From Pseudoflavonifractor sp. An44 (GTDB lineage: Bacteria; Bacillota; Clostridia; Oscillospirales; Oscillospiraceae): a stretch of DNA of 49,426 bases. Position numbers and translations under genes: made by a program. Positions 33,886-42,794 of this stretch are shown one piece after another (the stretch's first letter is position 1; each line of letters opens with the position of its first letter). The stretch is taken from NCBI RefSeq assembly GCF_002161675.1, contig NZ_NFIH01000020.1:1-49426 (forward strand). The letters run 5' to 3'. Under the pieces are notes generated by a model. It did not search any database, was not told where the DNA came from, and was given only the letters and a program-made list of their open reading frames with translations.

Positions 33886-35202
33886 ATGTATCAAGAGACA
33901 TCCCGTGAGGTGTTGGATTTTATCAAACACAGCCCCAGCTGCTTCCACGCCGTGCACCAGCTCTCCCGAATGCTGGACCAGGCCGGATATCAGCGCCTGA
34001 AGGAGTGCGATGGCTGGACCCTGGAACAGGGGGGCAAGTATTACGTCACCCGCAACGGCTCGTCCATCATTGCCTTCCATGTGGGCCAGCAGCTGGACAA
34101 CTACCACTTCCAGATTACCGCCTCCCACAGCGACTCTCCCAGCTATAAGGTGAAGGAGAAGGCGGAGCTCAAGGGCAAGGGCGGCTATCTACAGCTGAAC
34201 ACCGAGGGGTACGGCGGCATGATCTGCTCCAGCTGGCTGGATCGTCCTCTGTCTCTGGCTGGCCGGGTGCTGGTGCGCCAGGGCAACGTGGTGGAGACCC
34301 GGCTTCTCAACATCGACCGGGACCTGCTGCTCATCCCCAATGTGGCCATCCACATGAACCGGGACGTGAATTCCGGCATGAAGTACAACCAGCAGGTGGA
34401 CATGCTCCCACTGTTCTCCGCCGGGGAGTGTGGAGAGAACAGCTACTATGAGCTCATTGCCCAGGAGCTGGGGGTGAATCCGGAGGACGTTGTGGGCTGT
34501 GACCTGTACCTCTACCCCCGGGTGGCCCCCTCCCTGTGGGGCGCCAAGGAGGAGTTCATCTCTTCCCCCCGCCTGGACGACCTCCAGTGCGCCTATACCT
34601 CTATGAAGGCCCTGGTGGACAGCCACAACCCCCACGGGGTCAACGTGTGCTGCTGCTTTGACAACGAGGAGGTGGGCTCCGGCACCAAGCAGGGTGCTCT
34701 GTCCACCTTCCTGCGGGACGTGCTCCAGCGGGTCCACGCTGCCCTGGGCCATGCCCCCGAGGACTACTTCCGGGCAGTGGCCAAGAGTTTCATGGTGTCC
34801 TGCGACAACGCCCATGCCGTCCACCCCAACCACCCGGAGAAGACGGACGGGGAGAACTGTGTGTATATGAACCAGGGTATTGTGGTGAAGTTCTCCGCCA
34901 ACCAGAAGTACACCACCGACGGCATCAGCGCCGCCATCTTCATGCAGCTGTGCAAGGATGCCCAGGTGCCGGTACAGACCTTCGCCAACCGCAGCGACAT
35001 GGCAGGAGGCAGCACCTTGGGCAACCTGTCCACCCAGCAGGTGTCCCTCCACACCGTGGATGTGGGCCTGCCCCAGCTGGCCATGCACTCTGCCTATGAG
35101 ACGGCGGGGGTGAAGGATTCGGCCTATATGGTCCAGGCCCTCACCGCCTTCTATAATACCGACCTGGACATCACCGACAGCGATCGGTTTGTGCTGGGCT
35201 GA
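33886..35202 (+). CDS. M18 family metalloaminopeptidase
   Basis: 438-residue cytosolic, dinuclear zinc aminopeptidase that trims N-terminal (often acidic) residues from peptides. Metal and catalytic residues are in [10 protein letters not shown] (His, then Asp), SSPRLDDLQ (bridging Asp), [15 protein letters not shown] (catalytic Glu and metal Glu) and the final AMHSAYE (His). The start at 33886 is preceded by AGGAGG. selD begins 25 bp downstream with no terminator, so the peptidase may be the first gene of the selenium operon, although a functional link is not obvious. Confidence 0.93.
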   Translation: MYQETSREVLDFIKHSPSCFHAVHQLSRMLDQAGYQRLKECDGWTLEQGGKYYVTRNGSSIIAFHVGQQLDNYHFQITASHSDSPSYKVKEKAELKGKGGYLQLNTEGYGGMICSSWLDRPLSLAGRVLVRQGNVVETRLLNIDRDLLLIPNVAIHMNRDVNSGMKYNQQVDMLPLFSAGECGENSYYELIAQELGVNPEDVVGCDLYLYPRVAPSLWGAKEEFISSPRLDDLQCAYTSMKALVDSHNPHGVNVCCCFDNEEVGSGTKQGALSTFLRDVLQRVHAALGHAPEDYFRAVAKSFMVSCDNAHAVHPNHPEKTDGENCVYMNQGIVVKFSANQKYTTDGISAAIFMQLCKDAQVPVQTFANRSDMAGGSTLGNLSTQQVSLHTVDVGLPQLAMHSAYETAGVKDSAYMVQALTAFYNTDLDITDSDRFVLG

Positions 35203-35227
35203 GAATACGAGAAACGAGGTGTGTTTC

Positions 35228-36253
35228 ATGGGTCAACCGCTGCAATTTTGCCGAGGCGGTGGATGCACCGCCAAGCTGGGCCCTGCGGCCCTGAGCCGGG
35301 TGCTGGAGAAGCTGCCCCGGCCCACCGACCCCAATTTGCTCATTGGCGCCCAGTCCAGCGACGACGCCGCAGTGTACCGCCTCACCGATGACCTGGCCAT
35401 TGTCCAGACCCTGGACTTCTTCCCACCCATGTTGGACGACCCCTACCTTTTCGGGCAGGTGGCCGCCACCAACGCCCTCAGCGACATCTACGCCATGGGG
35501 GGCGAAGTGAAAACGGCGCTGAACATCGTCTGTTTTCCTGAGGAGATGGACCTGAACATCCTGGGCGAGATTCTCCGGGGCGGCAGCGAGAAGGTGCTGG
35601 AGGCGGGGGGCTCCCTGGCCGGGGGCCACTCCATCGCCGACCAGGAGGTGAAGTACGGCTTGTCTGTGACGGGGGTGGTCCACCCCCAGCGGATTCTGGC
35701 CAACAACACCGGAACCGTGGGGGACCACCTCATCCTCACCAAGCCCCTGGGTGTGGGCCTGCTGTGTACCGCCGCCCGGCTGGGCCAGGCGGACCCCCAG
35801 GCCTTCCAGGGGGCGGTGAAGTCCATGACCACCTTAAACAAATACGCTGCCCAGGTGGCGGCCAAGTACCGGGTCCACGCTGCCACCGATGTGACGGGGT
35901 TCGGATTGTTGGGGCACCTCCACGAGATGATGCGCCCCCACCTGTCTGCCCGGATTTTCGCCCACGCCCTGCCCGTGCTGGACACGGCCCTGGACTGTGC
36001 CGACGAGTTTTACCTCACCGCCGCCGGGCAGCGCAACCGCAACTTTGCCACCCAGCGGGCGGTGCTCCACGGGCTCACCTTTGCCCAGGAGGAACTGCTC
36101 TTTGACCCCCAGACCTCGGGGGGCCTGCTGCTGGCGGTGGAGGAGGCGGATGCCCAGCCCCTATTGGAGGAACTGCGTACCCTGGACTTGCCCTGCGGCG
36201 ACATCGGGACCATTCTGCCCCGGTTGGACGCAGAGATCATTGTAGAACCGTAA
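35228..36253 (+). CDS. selD: Selenide, water dikinase (selenophosphate synthetase)
   Basis: 341 residues. Makes selenophosphate from selenide and ATP. The N-terminal glycine-rich loop [10 protein letters not shown] carries a Cys at the Cys/Sec position (Cys13) and the catalytic Lys16. The second Cys of E. coli (GCGCK) is Ala here. [10 protein letters not shown] with the ATP/Mg Asp residues, and [10 protein letters not shown] and DPQTSGGLL are AIRS-family motifs. No in-frame TGA, so it is not a selenoprotein. Start at ATG 35228 with GAGGTG upstream. No selA, selB or tRNA-Sec is visible here; the neighbours point to the labile-selenium cofactor pathway. Confidence 0.95.
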   Translation: MGQPLQFCRGGGCTAKLGPAALSRVLEKLPRPTDPNLLIGAQSSDDAAVYRLTDDLAIVQTLDFFPPMLDDPYLFGQVAATNALSDIYAMGGEVKTALNIVCFPEEMDLNILGEILRGGSEKVLEAGGSLAGGHSIADQEVKYGLSVTGVVHPQRILANNTGTVGDHLILTKPLGVGLLCTAARLGQADPQAFQGAVKSMTTLNKYAAQVAAKYRVHAATDVTGFGLLGHLHEMMRPHLSARIFAHALPVLDTALDCADEFYLTAAGQRNRNFATQRAVLHGLTFAQEELLFDPQTSGGLLLAVEEADAQPLLEELRTLDLPCGDIGTILPRLDAEIIVEP

Positions 36254-36272
36254 ACAAGAGGAGGAAATGAAT

Positions 36273-36896
36273 ATGGAAGTTCTGGTGGATGCCCGTGGCA
36301 AGGCATGTCCCTTGCCAGTGATTGAGACTCGCAACGCCCTGCGGGAGCACGGCGCTCCCGTGGTGACCCTGGTAGACAACGACATTGCCCGGCAGAACGT
36401 GGAGAAGATGGCCCGTCAGATGGGCCTGAATGCCGCCACTCAGCAGGCGGAGGGGGGCTGGCGCATCACCCTCACCGCCGCCGAGCAGGGCTTTGACCCG
36501 GACAGCCAGGAGGTGGCAGACCTCATGGAGAACATTCCCCCCTGCACTGTGCCTGTCCAGGGCCCCACCGTGGTGGTGCTGTCCTCGGACCAGATGGGAA
36601 CGGGGGACGAGGTGCTGGGCCGGGCTCTGATGAAGGGCTTTGTCTACGCCCTCACCCAGCTGGATGAGGCCCCGGACACCGTACTGCTCTACAACGGCGG
36701 CGCCAAGCTGTCTGTGGAGGAGGCGGAGACGGTGGCGGACCTGAAGACCCTGGAAGAGGTCGGGGCGGAAATCCTCACCTGTGGCACTTGCCTGAACCAC
36801 TACGGCCTCACCGAGAAGCTGGCGGTGGGCAGTGTCACCAACATGTATGTCATTGCCGAGACCATGGCCAAGGCCGGAAAGGTCATCCGCCCATGA
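36273..36896 (+). CDS. yedF: Selenium metabolism protein YedF (TusA-like plus DsrE-like)
   Basis: 207 residues in two domains. The N-terminal TusA/SirA-like domain (about 1-75) has the conserved ARGKACPLPVIETR with the chalcogen-carrying Cys. The C-terminal DsrE-like domain (about 95-207) has GTCLNHYGLTEKL with another Cys. The family is a selenium-linked sulfurtransferase-like protein. The ATG at 36273 is preferred over ATG 36267, which is only 2 nt from AGGAGG. Its ATGA overlaps the next gene. Confidence 0.93.
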   Translation: MEVLVDARGKACPLPVIETRNALREHGAPVVTLVDNDIARQNVEKMARQMGLNAATQQAEGGWRITLTAAEQGFDPDSQEVADLMENIPPCTVPVQGPTVVVLSSDQMGTGDEVLGRALMKGFVYALTQLDEAPDTVLLYNGGAKLSVEEAETVADLKTLEEVGAEILTCGTCLNHYGLTEKLAVGSVTNMYVIAETMAKAGKVIRP

Positions 36897-37720
36897 GGGG
36901 CGTGGTGGTAGTCCGGGGCGGGGGAGACCTGGCCACCGGGACCATCCTGCGCCTGCACCAGTGCGGGGTACGGGTGTTGGTGCTGGAGTGCGCCCAGCCC
37001 ACCGCCATCCGCCGGGCAGTGGCCTTCTGTGAGGCGGTGTATGACGGTGTCACTCAGGTGGAAGGGGTGACCTGTCGCCGCATTGATACCCCGGAACAGG
37101 CCGAAGCGGTGTGGGTAGAGGGTGAGATTCCCCTGCTGGTGGACGAAACCGGGGCGTGCCTTTCTCAGGTGCAGCCAGTGGCCTTGGTGGACGCCATTCT
37201 GGCCAAGCGCAACCTGGGTACCACCCGGGACATGGCCCCCATCACCGTGGCCCTGGGCCCTGGCTTTGTGGCTGGGGAGGATGTGGACGCCGTGGTGGAG
37301 ACCATGCGGGGCCACCGTCTGGGCCGGGTGCTGTACACCGGGGCCGCCCAACCCAACACGGGGGTGCCGGGGAAGATCGGTGGCTACGACAAGGAGCGGG
37401 TCATTCACGCCCCGGCGGACGGGGCCCTGGTTCCCTGCACCGCCATCGGCGACGTGGTGCAGACGGGGCAGACCCTGGCTATGCTGGGGGACGTGCCGGT
37501 ACCCGCCACCATTGACGGCGTGCTCCGAGGGCTCATCCGGGCGGGATACCCGGTGACCAAGGGCCTGAAAATTGCGGACATTGACCCCCGACTGGGGGAG
37601 CGGGAGAACTGTACCACCGTCTCGGACAAGGCCCGGGCCATTGCCGGGGGCGTGTTGGAGGCCCTGCTCCACCTGGCCCAGGAGAGAGGCCTCACCCGTT
37701 GTCTGCTGGGGGAGGGGTGA
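36893..37720 (+). CDS. yqeB: Selenium-dependent molybdenum hydroxylase system protein YqeB
   Basis: 275 residues. A Rossmann-like start (MRGVVVVRGGGDLATGTILRLHQCG) and later blocks IHAPADGALVPCTAIGDVV and GLIRAGYPVTKGLKIADIDPR are typical of the EF2563/YqeB family, a marker of selenium-dependent molybdenum hydroxylase maturation. The start overlaps the yedF stop (ATGA), showing translational coupling. The next gene begins 4 bp after the stop. Exact biochemistry is unknown for the family. Confidence 0.92.
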   Translation: MRGVVVVRGGGDLATGTILRLHQCGVRVLVLECAQPTAIRRAVAFCEAVYDGVTQVEGVTCRRIDTPEQAEAVWVEGEIPLLVDETGACLSQVQPVALVDAILAKRNLGTTRDMAPITVALGPGFVAGEDVDAVVETMRGHRLGRVLYTGAAQPNTGVPGKIGGYDKERVIHAPADGALVPCTAIGDVVQTGQTLAMLGDVPVPATIDGVLRGLIRAGYPVTKGLKIADIDPRLGERENCTTVSDKARAIAGGVLEALLHLAQERGLTRCLLGEG

Positions 37721-37724
37721 GCCC

Positions 37725-38873
37725 ATGATCTATCTGGATGCGGCGGCCACCTCCTTTTTGAAGCCACCCTGTGTGGCCCAGGCGGTGGTGGATGCCATGC
37801 ACACGGTGGGCTCCCCAGGACGGGGAGCCCATCCTCTGACGTTGGCGGCCTCCCGCACCGTGTGGGCCTGCCGGGAGGCGGTGGCGGAGCTGTTGGGTGC
37901 CACAGACCCCGCACGGGTCTGCTTCACCCCAAACTCTACAGTGGCGCTGAACACCGCCATCTGTGGCCTGTACGGCCCGGGGGACCACGTCATCACCACC
38001 GCCCTGGAGCACAACTCTGTACTGCGCCCCCTGTATCGTCTGGAGGAGCAGGGGCTGGAGGTGACCATTCTTTCCGCCGACGAAACGGGCAACATCGACT
38101 ATGGGGACTTTACCCGGGCCCTGCGCCCCAATACCCGAGGGGTGGTGTGCACCCACGCCTCCAATGTCACGGGGAATACCCTGGATTTGGGACGCATTGG
38201 GGCCTTTTGCCGAGCTCATGGCCTCACCTTTGTGGTGGATGCCTCCCAGTCTGCGGGAGTGCTGGACGTGAACCAGCAGGCGGTGGGGGCTTCCGTGGTG
38301 TGCTTTACCGGCCACAAGGGACTGCTGGGCCCCCAGGGCACGGGCGGGCTGAGTGTGGCCCCAGATGTGACCCTTCGCCCCTTTGTAGTGGGGGGCAGCG
38401 GCGTGCACAGCTACGACCGCCGCCATCCCCAGGACCTGCCCGAGGGCCTGGAGGCGGGCACCCTTAATGCCCACGGCCTGGCGGGGCTGCTGGCCGGGAT
38501 AACTTATGTCAAAGAACAGGGCCGGGAAAACTTGTATCGGAAAGAGATGGAATTGGCCCGGACTTTCGTAAACGGGGTGCGGGACCTCCCCGGCGTGACC
38601 CTATACGGGGATGTGGACGCCCCCCACCGCACGGCGGTGGTGTCTTTGAACCTGGGGGAGGAGGACGCCGGAGCGGTGGCGGACGTGCTGGCCCAGGAGT
38701 TTGGAATCTGCACCCGGGCGGGGGCCCACTGCGCCCCTCTCATCCATGAGGCCCTGGGCACCTCGGCTCGGGGGGCAGTGCGGTTTTCCTTCTCCCATCT
38801 GAATACCCCCCAAGAGGTGGCCCAAGCCGTGGACGCTGTGGCAGACTTGGCCCGGCGGCTATCACCCATATAA
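37725..38873 (+). CDS. Class V aminotransferase (cysteine desulfurase / selenocysteine lyase type)
   Basis: 382-residue PLP enzyme that probably removes S or Se from (seleno)cysteine. The start MIYLDAAATSFLKPP, the PLP-Lys motif CFTGHKGLLGPQGTGGL and the catalytic-Cys loop CTRAGAHCAPLIHEALGT are those of the group II (SufS/CsdB-like) desulfurases found next to selD-yedF. The start at 37725 lies 4 bp after yqeB with GGAGG upstream. In this setting it likely feeds selenide to SelD. Confidence 0.93.
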   Translation: MIYLDAAATSFLKPPCVAQAVVDAMHTVGSPGRGAHPLTLAASRTVWACREAVAELLGATDPARVCFTPNSTVALNTAICGLYGPGDHVITTALEHNSVLRPLYRLEEQGLEVTILSADETGNIDYGDFTRALRPNTRGVVCTHASNVTGNTLDLGRIGAFCRAHGLTFVVDASQSAGVLDVNQQAVGASVVCFTGHKGLLGPQGTGGLSVAPDVTLRPFVVGGSGVHSYDRRHPQDLPEGLEAGTLNAHGLAGLLAGITYVKEQGRENLYRKEMELARTFVNGVRDLPGVTLYGDVDAPHRTAVVSLNLGEEDAGAVADVLAQEFGICTRAGAHCAPLIHEALGTSARGAVRFSFSHLNTPQEVAQAVDAVADLARRLSPI

Positions 38874-38883
38874 GGAGAAACCC

Positions 38884-39123
38884 ATGTTGAGAAAACCCCA
38901 GCTTCGCCTGGTCATCACCTTCCACACCACGGCGGAGGCATTGAAAACCGAGAAACTGGCCCGGGAGCAGGGCCTGGAGGGACGGCTGATTCCGGTACCC
39001 CAGGTCCTCAGCGCCGGGTGTGGGCTGGCGTGGAGTGCCCCGCCGGAGACTCAGGCGGCCATGGAGACCGTGCTGGAGCGGGGGAATATCCACCCACAGC
39101 AGATTATTCAACTGACCATTTAG
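38884..39123 (+). CDS. DUF3343 putative selenium/sulfur carrier protein
   Basis: 79 residues. LVITFHTTAEALKTEKLAREQG and RLIPVPQVLSAGCGLAWSAP are the DUF3343 signature, with a single conserved Cys in AGCGLAW that could carry persulfide or perselenide. Ferredoxin-like small fold. AAGGAG lies 8 nt before the start. Placed between the desulfurase and xdhC, it fits a carrier passing Se to the molybdenum cofactor machinery, which is inference. Confidence 0.9.
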   Translation: MLRKPQLRLVITFHTTAEALKTEKLAREQGLEGRLIPVPQVLSAGCGLAWSAPPETQAAMETVLERGNIHPQQIIQLTI

Positions 39124-39134
39124 GAGGGATGCAG

Positions 39135-40127
39135 GTGGACAACGGATATCAAGCTCTGGCCCGGGCCCTGGACGAGAAGGGCTTAGTGTGGCGGGTTACC
39201 TCTCTGGAGGGGGAGACCCTGGGCCAGGCGGTCCAGTTGGAGCAGCGCCCTGCCTGGCTGGACCATGGCTTCCAGCCCCCTTGTCAGACTACCGATGAGG
39301 AGGGGCGGGCGGTGCTGGTGGAGTGCCTGCGCCGGGAAAAGACCCTGCTCATCTGCGGCGGCGGCCATGTGTCGGTGCCCGTGGCCCGACTGGGGGTGAT
39401 GCTGGGTTACCAGGTGACGGTGGTGGACGACCGGGAGGAGTTTGCCCAGCCCCAGCGGTTTGAGCCGGGGGTGGACACCGTGTGCGCCCCCTTCGAGGAA
39501 TACCTGTCCCACACCTTTCCCTGGGAGGAGCATCCCGACTTGTCCGTGGTCATCGTTACCCGGGGCCACGGGGGAGATGCAGCGTGTCTGCGCCAAGCTG
39601 TGAAGCACCCCTTGACCTATTTGGGCATGATCGGCAGTAAGAGAAAAAATCAGGCCATCTTCCAGCTGCTCCAGGGGGAGGGGGTGGACCCCCAGGCGCT
39701 GGAGCGGGTCCACGCCCCCATCGGGCTGGACATCGGGGCCCAGACCCCCGAGGAGATTGCCGTGTCCATCGCCGCGGAGTGGATTGCCACCCGCCAGTGC
39801 GGCCAGGGCTCTGTCTTCCCCAGGGAGCTCCGGGAGGCGCTGCGGTCCGGGGCCGGGGGCGTCATGGTCACGGTGGTGAAAAAATCCGGCTCTGCCCCTC
39901 GGGGTGTGGGAACCCGGATGTTGATTCGTCCTGACGGCACCACCGTGGGCACCATCGGCGGTGGCCTGGCGGAATACCAGGCGGTGTGCCAGGGGCGGGA
40001 TTTGTTGGACCACCCTCACCCCATGTTGGTCTCCTATGACATGCGCTCCGGGGAAGCAGGGCGCTCCGGCATGATCTGCGGCGGCACCATTGAGGTGCTG
40101 TTTGAAGAGGTGTCAACCCAAGTATAA
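39135..40127 (+). CDS. xdhC: XdhC/CoxI family molybdenum hydroxylase maturation protein
   Basis: 330 residues. The Rossmann domain comes first (CGGGHVSVPVARLGVMLGYQVTVVDDREEF at about 75-105, then YLGMIGSKRKN) and the CoxI-type domain last (VVKKSGSAPRGVGTRMLIRPDG...GTIGGGLAEY, CGGTIEVLFEE), the reverse of the order in E. coli/Rhodobacter XdhC. The family sulfurates or selenates the molybdenum cofactor of xanthine-dehydrogenase-like enzymes. GTG 39135 is preferred (AGGAGG 7 nt away); ATG 39129 is only about 1 nt from it. Last gene of the selenium operon. Confidence 0.9.
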   Translation: MDNGYQALARALDEKGLVWRVTSLEGETLGQAVQLEQRPAWLDHGFQPPCQTTDEEGRAVLVECLRREKTLLICGGGHVSVPVARLGVMLGYQVTVVDDREEFAQPQRFEPGVDTVCAPFEEYLSHTFPWEEHPDLSVVIVTRGHGGDAACLRQAVKHPLTYLGMIGSKRKNQAIFQLLQGEGVDPQALERVHAPIGLDIGAQTPEEIAVSIAAEWIATRQCGQGSVFPRELREALRSGAGGVMVTVVKKSGSAPRGVGTRMLIRPDGTTVGTIGGGLAEYQAVCQGRDLLDHPHPMLVSYDMRSGEAGRSGMICGGTIEVLFEEVSTQV

Positions 40128-40130
40128 ATG

Positions 40131-40170
40131 AAAAAATGCCTGTTCAGCTTTGGCTGGACAGGCATTTTTT
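40131..40170. terminator. Bidirectional terminator between xdhC and yqeC
   Basis: AAAAAATGCCTGTTCAGC / GCTGGACAGGCATTTTTT, 17 of 18 positions complementary (the other a wobble), with U-runs on both strands. Confidence 0.92.
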
Positions 40171-40837
40171 ATGGGCAAATGGTGCAGGAAATCCCACGGG
40201 CGGAGAGAAAATCCTTCACTTGGGCCGCCACCTCTTGGCGGCGAGGGGTGTCCACCTGGGTGAGCAGGACATGGTACTTATCAAGGGGCAGCCCTCCGGC
40301 GTCCATGGCGTCCTGAACGCAGAAAAGCACATCGGGGGTGTCTACGGTGTGTTGGGGATGTTCCGCCCAGTCCGGGCAGAGCTGGTAGCAGTGGACGCAC
40401 TCGGCCACCGGGCGGTCCACAGCGGACAGCCCCGCCACCACCAGACACAGGTCGGTATTGGGCAAGATCACCGGTTCAAAGGAGCGGTGCAGCTTCAAGG
40501 GCAGCATTTTGGCCCCGTCGGCCTCGTATAGCACCAGCTGGGCTGCCTCACAGCCCAGGTCCAGAAGTTCCGGGGAGAGCGCGCGCAGCTTGCCTTCCTG
40601 AGAGGTACATCCGGCACAGGTGACCCCTGGTTGGGCCAATGCCTCGGCCAACTCCTGGGGGGAGGGGTCTATGAGAAGTCGATCACATACCGTGTCCGGG
40701 TAGGGGCGGATGCGGGTGGTGGTGGTCAGCAGCACCCGCCGCTGGCGGTGGGCCACGGCCAACCGCCCCAGGGCAGTGGTCTTTCCTCCCGCTCCGATGG
40801 CGGCCACAGAATGCATGGTCTCCAGAGAAATTGGCAC
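40169..40837 (-). CDS. yqeC: Selenium-dependent molybdenum cofactor biosynthesis protein YqeC
   Basis: 222 residues. A P-loop-like AAIGAGGKTTALGRLA lies at about 12-27. Further family blocks are LYEADGAKMLPLKLHRSFEPVI and VVAGLSAVDRPV. YqeC is one of the marker families of selenium-dependent molybdenum hydroxylase maturation, and binds nucleotide by motif. GTG 40837 is the start, supported by AGGAGG 8 nt upstream. It is convergent to the selD-xdhC operon and shares its terminator. Confidence 0.92.
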   Translation of the reverse strand: MPISLETMHSVAAIGAGGKTTALGRLAVAHRQRRVLLTTTTRIRPYPDTVCDRLLIDPSPQELAEALAQPGVTCAGCTSQEGKLRALSPELLDLGCEAAQLVLYEADGAKMLPLKLHRSFEPVILPNTDLCLVVAGLSAVDRPVAECVHCYQLCPDWAEHPQHTVDTPDVLFCVQDAMDAGGLPLDKYHVLLTQVDTPRRQEVAAQVKDFLSARGISCTICP

Positions 40838-41033
40838 GGGATATCCCTCCTGTTCCTGACTGTGATATCCAATTTATCAAAGCATATTTAGCCGGAAATT
40901 GCAAGAGGAATTGAGGGAAAAAGTACCATTGCCCCGTAATGGGAGGCAATAAACGCCAGTATGGGAGAAATAGGACATAAATGGACACATATGGTGGGGA
41001 GACAGACAAGATGCACAAAAATTGAAAATGAGA

Positions 41034-41062
41034 TTGAAAAAAAGTGGGCAATGTGCTTTAAT
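41034..41062 (+). promoter_or_regulatory. Candidate promoter of the response regulator gene
   Basis: -35 TTGAAA (41034-41039), 17-bp spacer, -10 TTTAAT (41057-41062). The rest of the 295-bp gap 40838-41132 shows only an AT-rich region with a possible weak yqeC promoter on the minus strand (TTGCAA - 17 - TTTGAT). Confidence 0.6.
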
Positions 41063-41132
41063 TTAGTAAAATATCAATGGAGGAACAGCGGAGCGGCCCA
41101 TGGGCCGGACATAGGAAGAGGGGGAGTTTACC

Positions 41133-42794
41133 GTGGTGTGGCAAGACAGAGACAAGGGTGAGAGTGGTGTGCAGTTTCCGTACCGCTACCGGGTCATGCT
41201 GGTGGACGACGAGGAGGAAGTGCGGGAAGGCGTGCGGGAGAAAGTGGAGTGGAACCGATGCGGCTTTGAGCTGGTGGCCGAGGCGTCCAACGGCCAGGAG
41301 GCCTGGGAGACCGCCAAAACCGTGGCGCCCGACGTGGTGATCACCGACATTCGCATGCCCTTTATGAGCGGGCTGGAGCTGTGCCACAACCTGCGCACCA
41401 TGTTTCCTGATATCTGCCTGGTGATTCTCACCGGGTATGACGACTTTGACTACGCCAAACGGGCCATTCAGGAGAATGTGACCGAGTATATCTTAAAGCC
41501 TGTGAATTTCGGGGAGTTTACCGCTCTCATGGGGCGAATTCGAGAGAAGCTGGACCAGCACCTGGCCAAGCAGTACGATTTGAAGCGGCTGAGAGAGCAG
41601 TACGAGATGAGTTTGCCTGCCATGCGGGAACAGCTGTTGGCACGGCTGTTGGACAGCAGTGTCCAGGAGGAGTGGGCCCGGGAAAAGGCTCGGGAAATGC
41701 GCCTGAGCATCGCCGGGGAGAAGTGGACCATTGCCCTCATCCGCTACAACGGGGGAGAGGTGGCCAGCCGAGAGCGGGAGCTACTGCCCCACATGGTGCG
41801 GCAGCGGGCGGAGAAGGAGCTGCCCCGGTACTGTCCTGTGATCTGCTTCCTCTACCAGGACTATGTGGCGGTGTTGGCCACCATCGAGCAGCAGCAGGAT
41901 ATGCTCCAGCTCATCAACGGGATGCGCCAGATCTGCCTGTCCGCCCAGCGATTCCTCCAGCTGGAGCTGGCGGTGGGCATTGGCAGCACTTGCACCGCCC
42001 TGTCCCAGCTGCGCCGGTCAGCTATGGAGGCCAGAAATGCCTTGGACTATCAGACCATGGTGGGGGAGGAGCCGGTGGTGTACATCGGGGACATTGAGCC
42101 CCAGACCACCGAGGCCTCCGCTCTGGAGGGCTATTCCTTCCGGGAGCTTCTGGCCGCCATGCGCCTGGAGGACAATGACCAGATTGAGGAGACGGTGCGC
42201 AACTTTCTCTCGGTGCTGCGGGCCAAGAAAATGCCGGTGTCCCAGTACCGGCTGTCGGTGATGGAGCTGGCCACCGAGCTGCTGCGGGTCATCAAGACCT
42301 ATGAGCTGGAGGACACCGACGATCTGTCCCAGCAGTTGGTGGAACTGACGTTACTAAAAAATCTCAACTCTCCCTGGGGCTTTGAGAGCCGCCTCATCCA
42401 GCTGTGCCAGCAGATCAGCCGCTCCATTGCGCAAAAGCGCAACAACGCCACCCAGCTGGTGGCGGAGGAGGCTAAGAGCTACATTCAGAAGCACTACAGC
42501 AACCCGGCACTGTCCCTGGAGTCGGTGTGCACCCATCTGCATTTGAGTGTCAGCCACTTTTCTACTCTGTTCAAGCAGGAGACGGGGTGCGGGTTTGTCA
42601 ACTACCTCACCCAGGTGCGGCTGACCCAGGCGGCGTGGCTGCTGGACAACACGGACAGCGCGGTGGGGGAGATCGCCCAACAGGTGGGGTACAGCGAACC
42701 GGCCTATTTCAGCTACGTGTTTAAAAAGCGGTACGGGGTCTCCCCCATGAAGTACCGCTATATGAAGGAGAAGAGTGAAGATGGGGAGGGTTAA
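41133..42794 (+). CDS. AraC-type response regulator (YesN family)
   Basis: 553 residues. The N-terminal receiver domain (about 20-140) has the acidic pocket VDDEEE, phospho-acceptor Asp72 in VVITDIRMP and the Lys in YILKPVNF. A long central helical region follows, then a C-terminal AraC double helix-turn-helix (about 445-545; NPALSLESVCTHLHLSVSHFSTLFKQETG, GEIAQQVGYSEPAYFSYVFKKRYGVSP). Typically paired with a YesM-type sensor kinase to control carbohydrate uptake. GTG 41133 is 6 nt after GAGGGGGAG. The cognate kinase gene directly downstream is broken, so the regulator may be uncoupled from its signal. Confidence 0.92.
   Translation: MVWQDRDKGESGVQFPYRYRVMLVDDEEEVREGVREKVEWNRCGFELVAEASNGQEAWETAKTVAPDVVITDIRMPFMSGLELCHNLRTMFPDICLVILTGYDDFDYAKRAIQENVTEYILKPVNFGEFTALMGRIREKLDQHLAKQYDLKRLREQYEMSLPAMREQLLARLLDSSVQEEWAREKAREMRLSIAGEKWTIALIRYNGGEVASRERELLPHMVRQRAEKELPRYCPVICFLYQDYVAVLATIEQQQDMLQLINGMRQICLSAQRFLQLELAVGIGSTCTALSQLRRSAMEARNALDYQTMVGEEPVVYIGDIEPQTTEASALEGYSFRELLAAMRLEDNDQIEETVRNFLSVLRAKKMPVSQYRLSVMELATELLRVIKTYELEDTDDLSQQLVELTLLKNLNSPWGFESRLIQLCQQISRSIAQKRNNATQLVAEEAKSYIQKHYSNPALSLESVCTHLHLSVSHFSTLFKQETGCGFVNYLTQVRLTQAAWLLDNTDSAVGEIAQQVGYSEPAYFSYVFKKRYGVSPMKYRYMKEKSEDGEG

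Noticed and set aside
35228-36253. SelD as a possible selenoprotein
   Set aside because: The Cys/Sec position is encoded by TGC, with no in-frame TGA.
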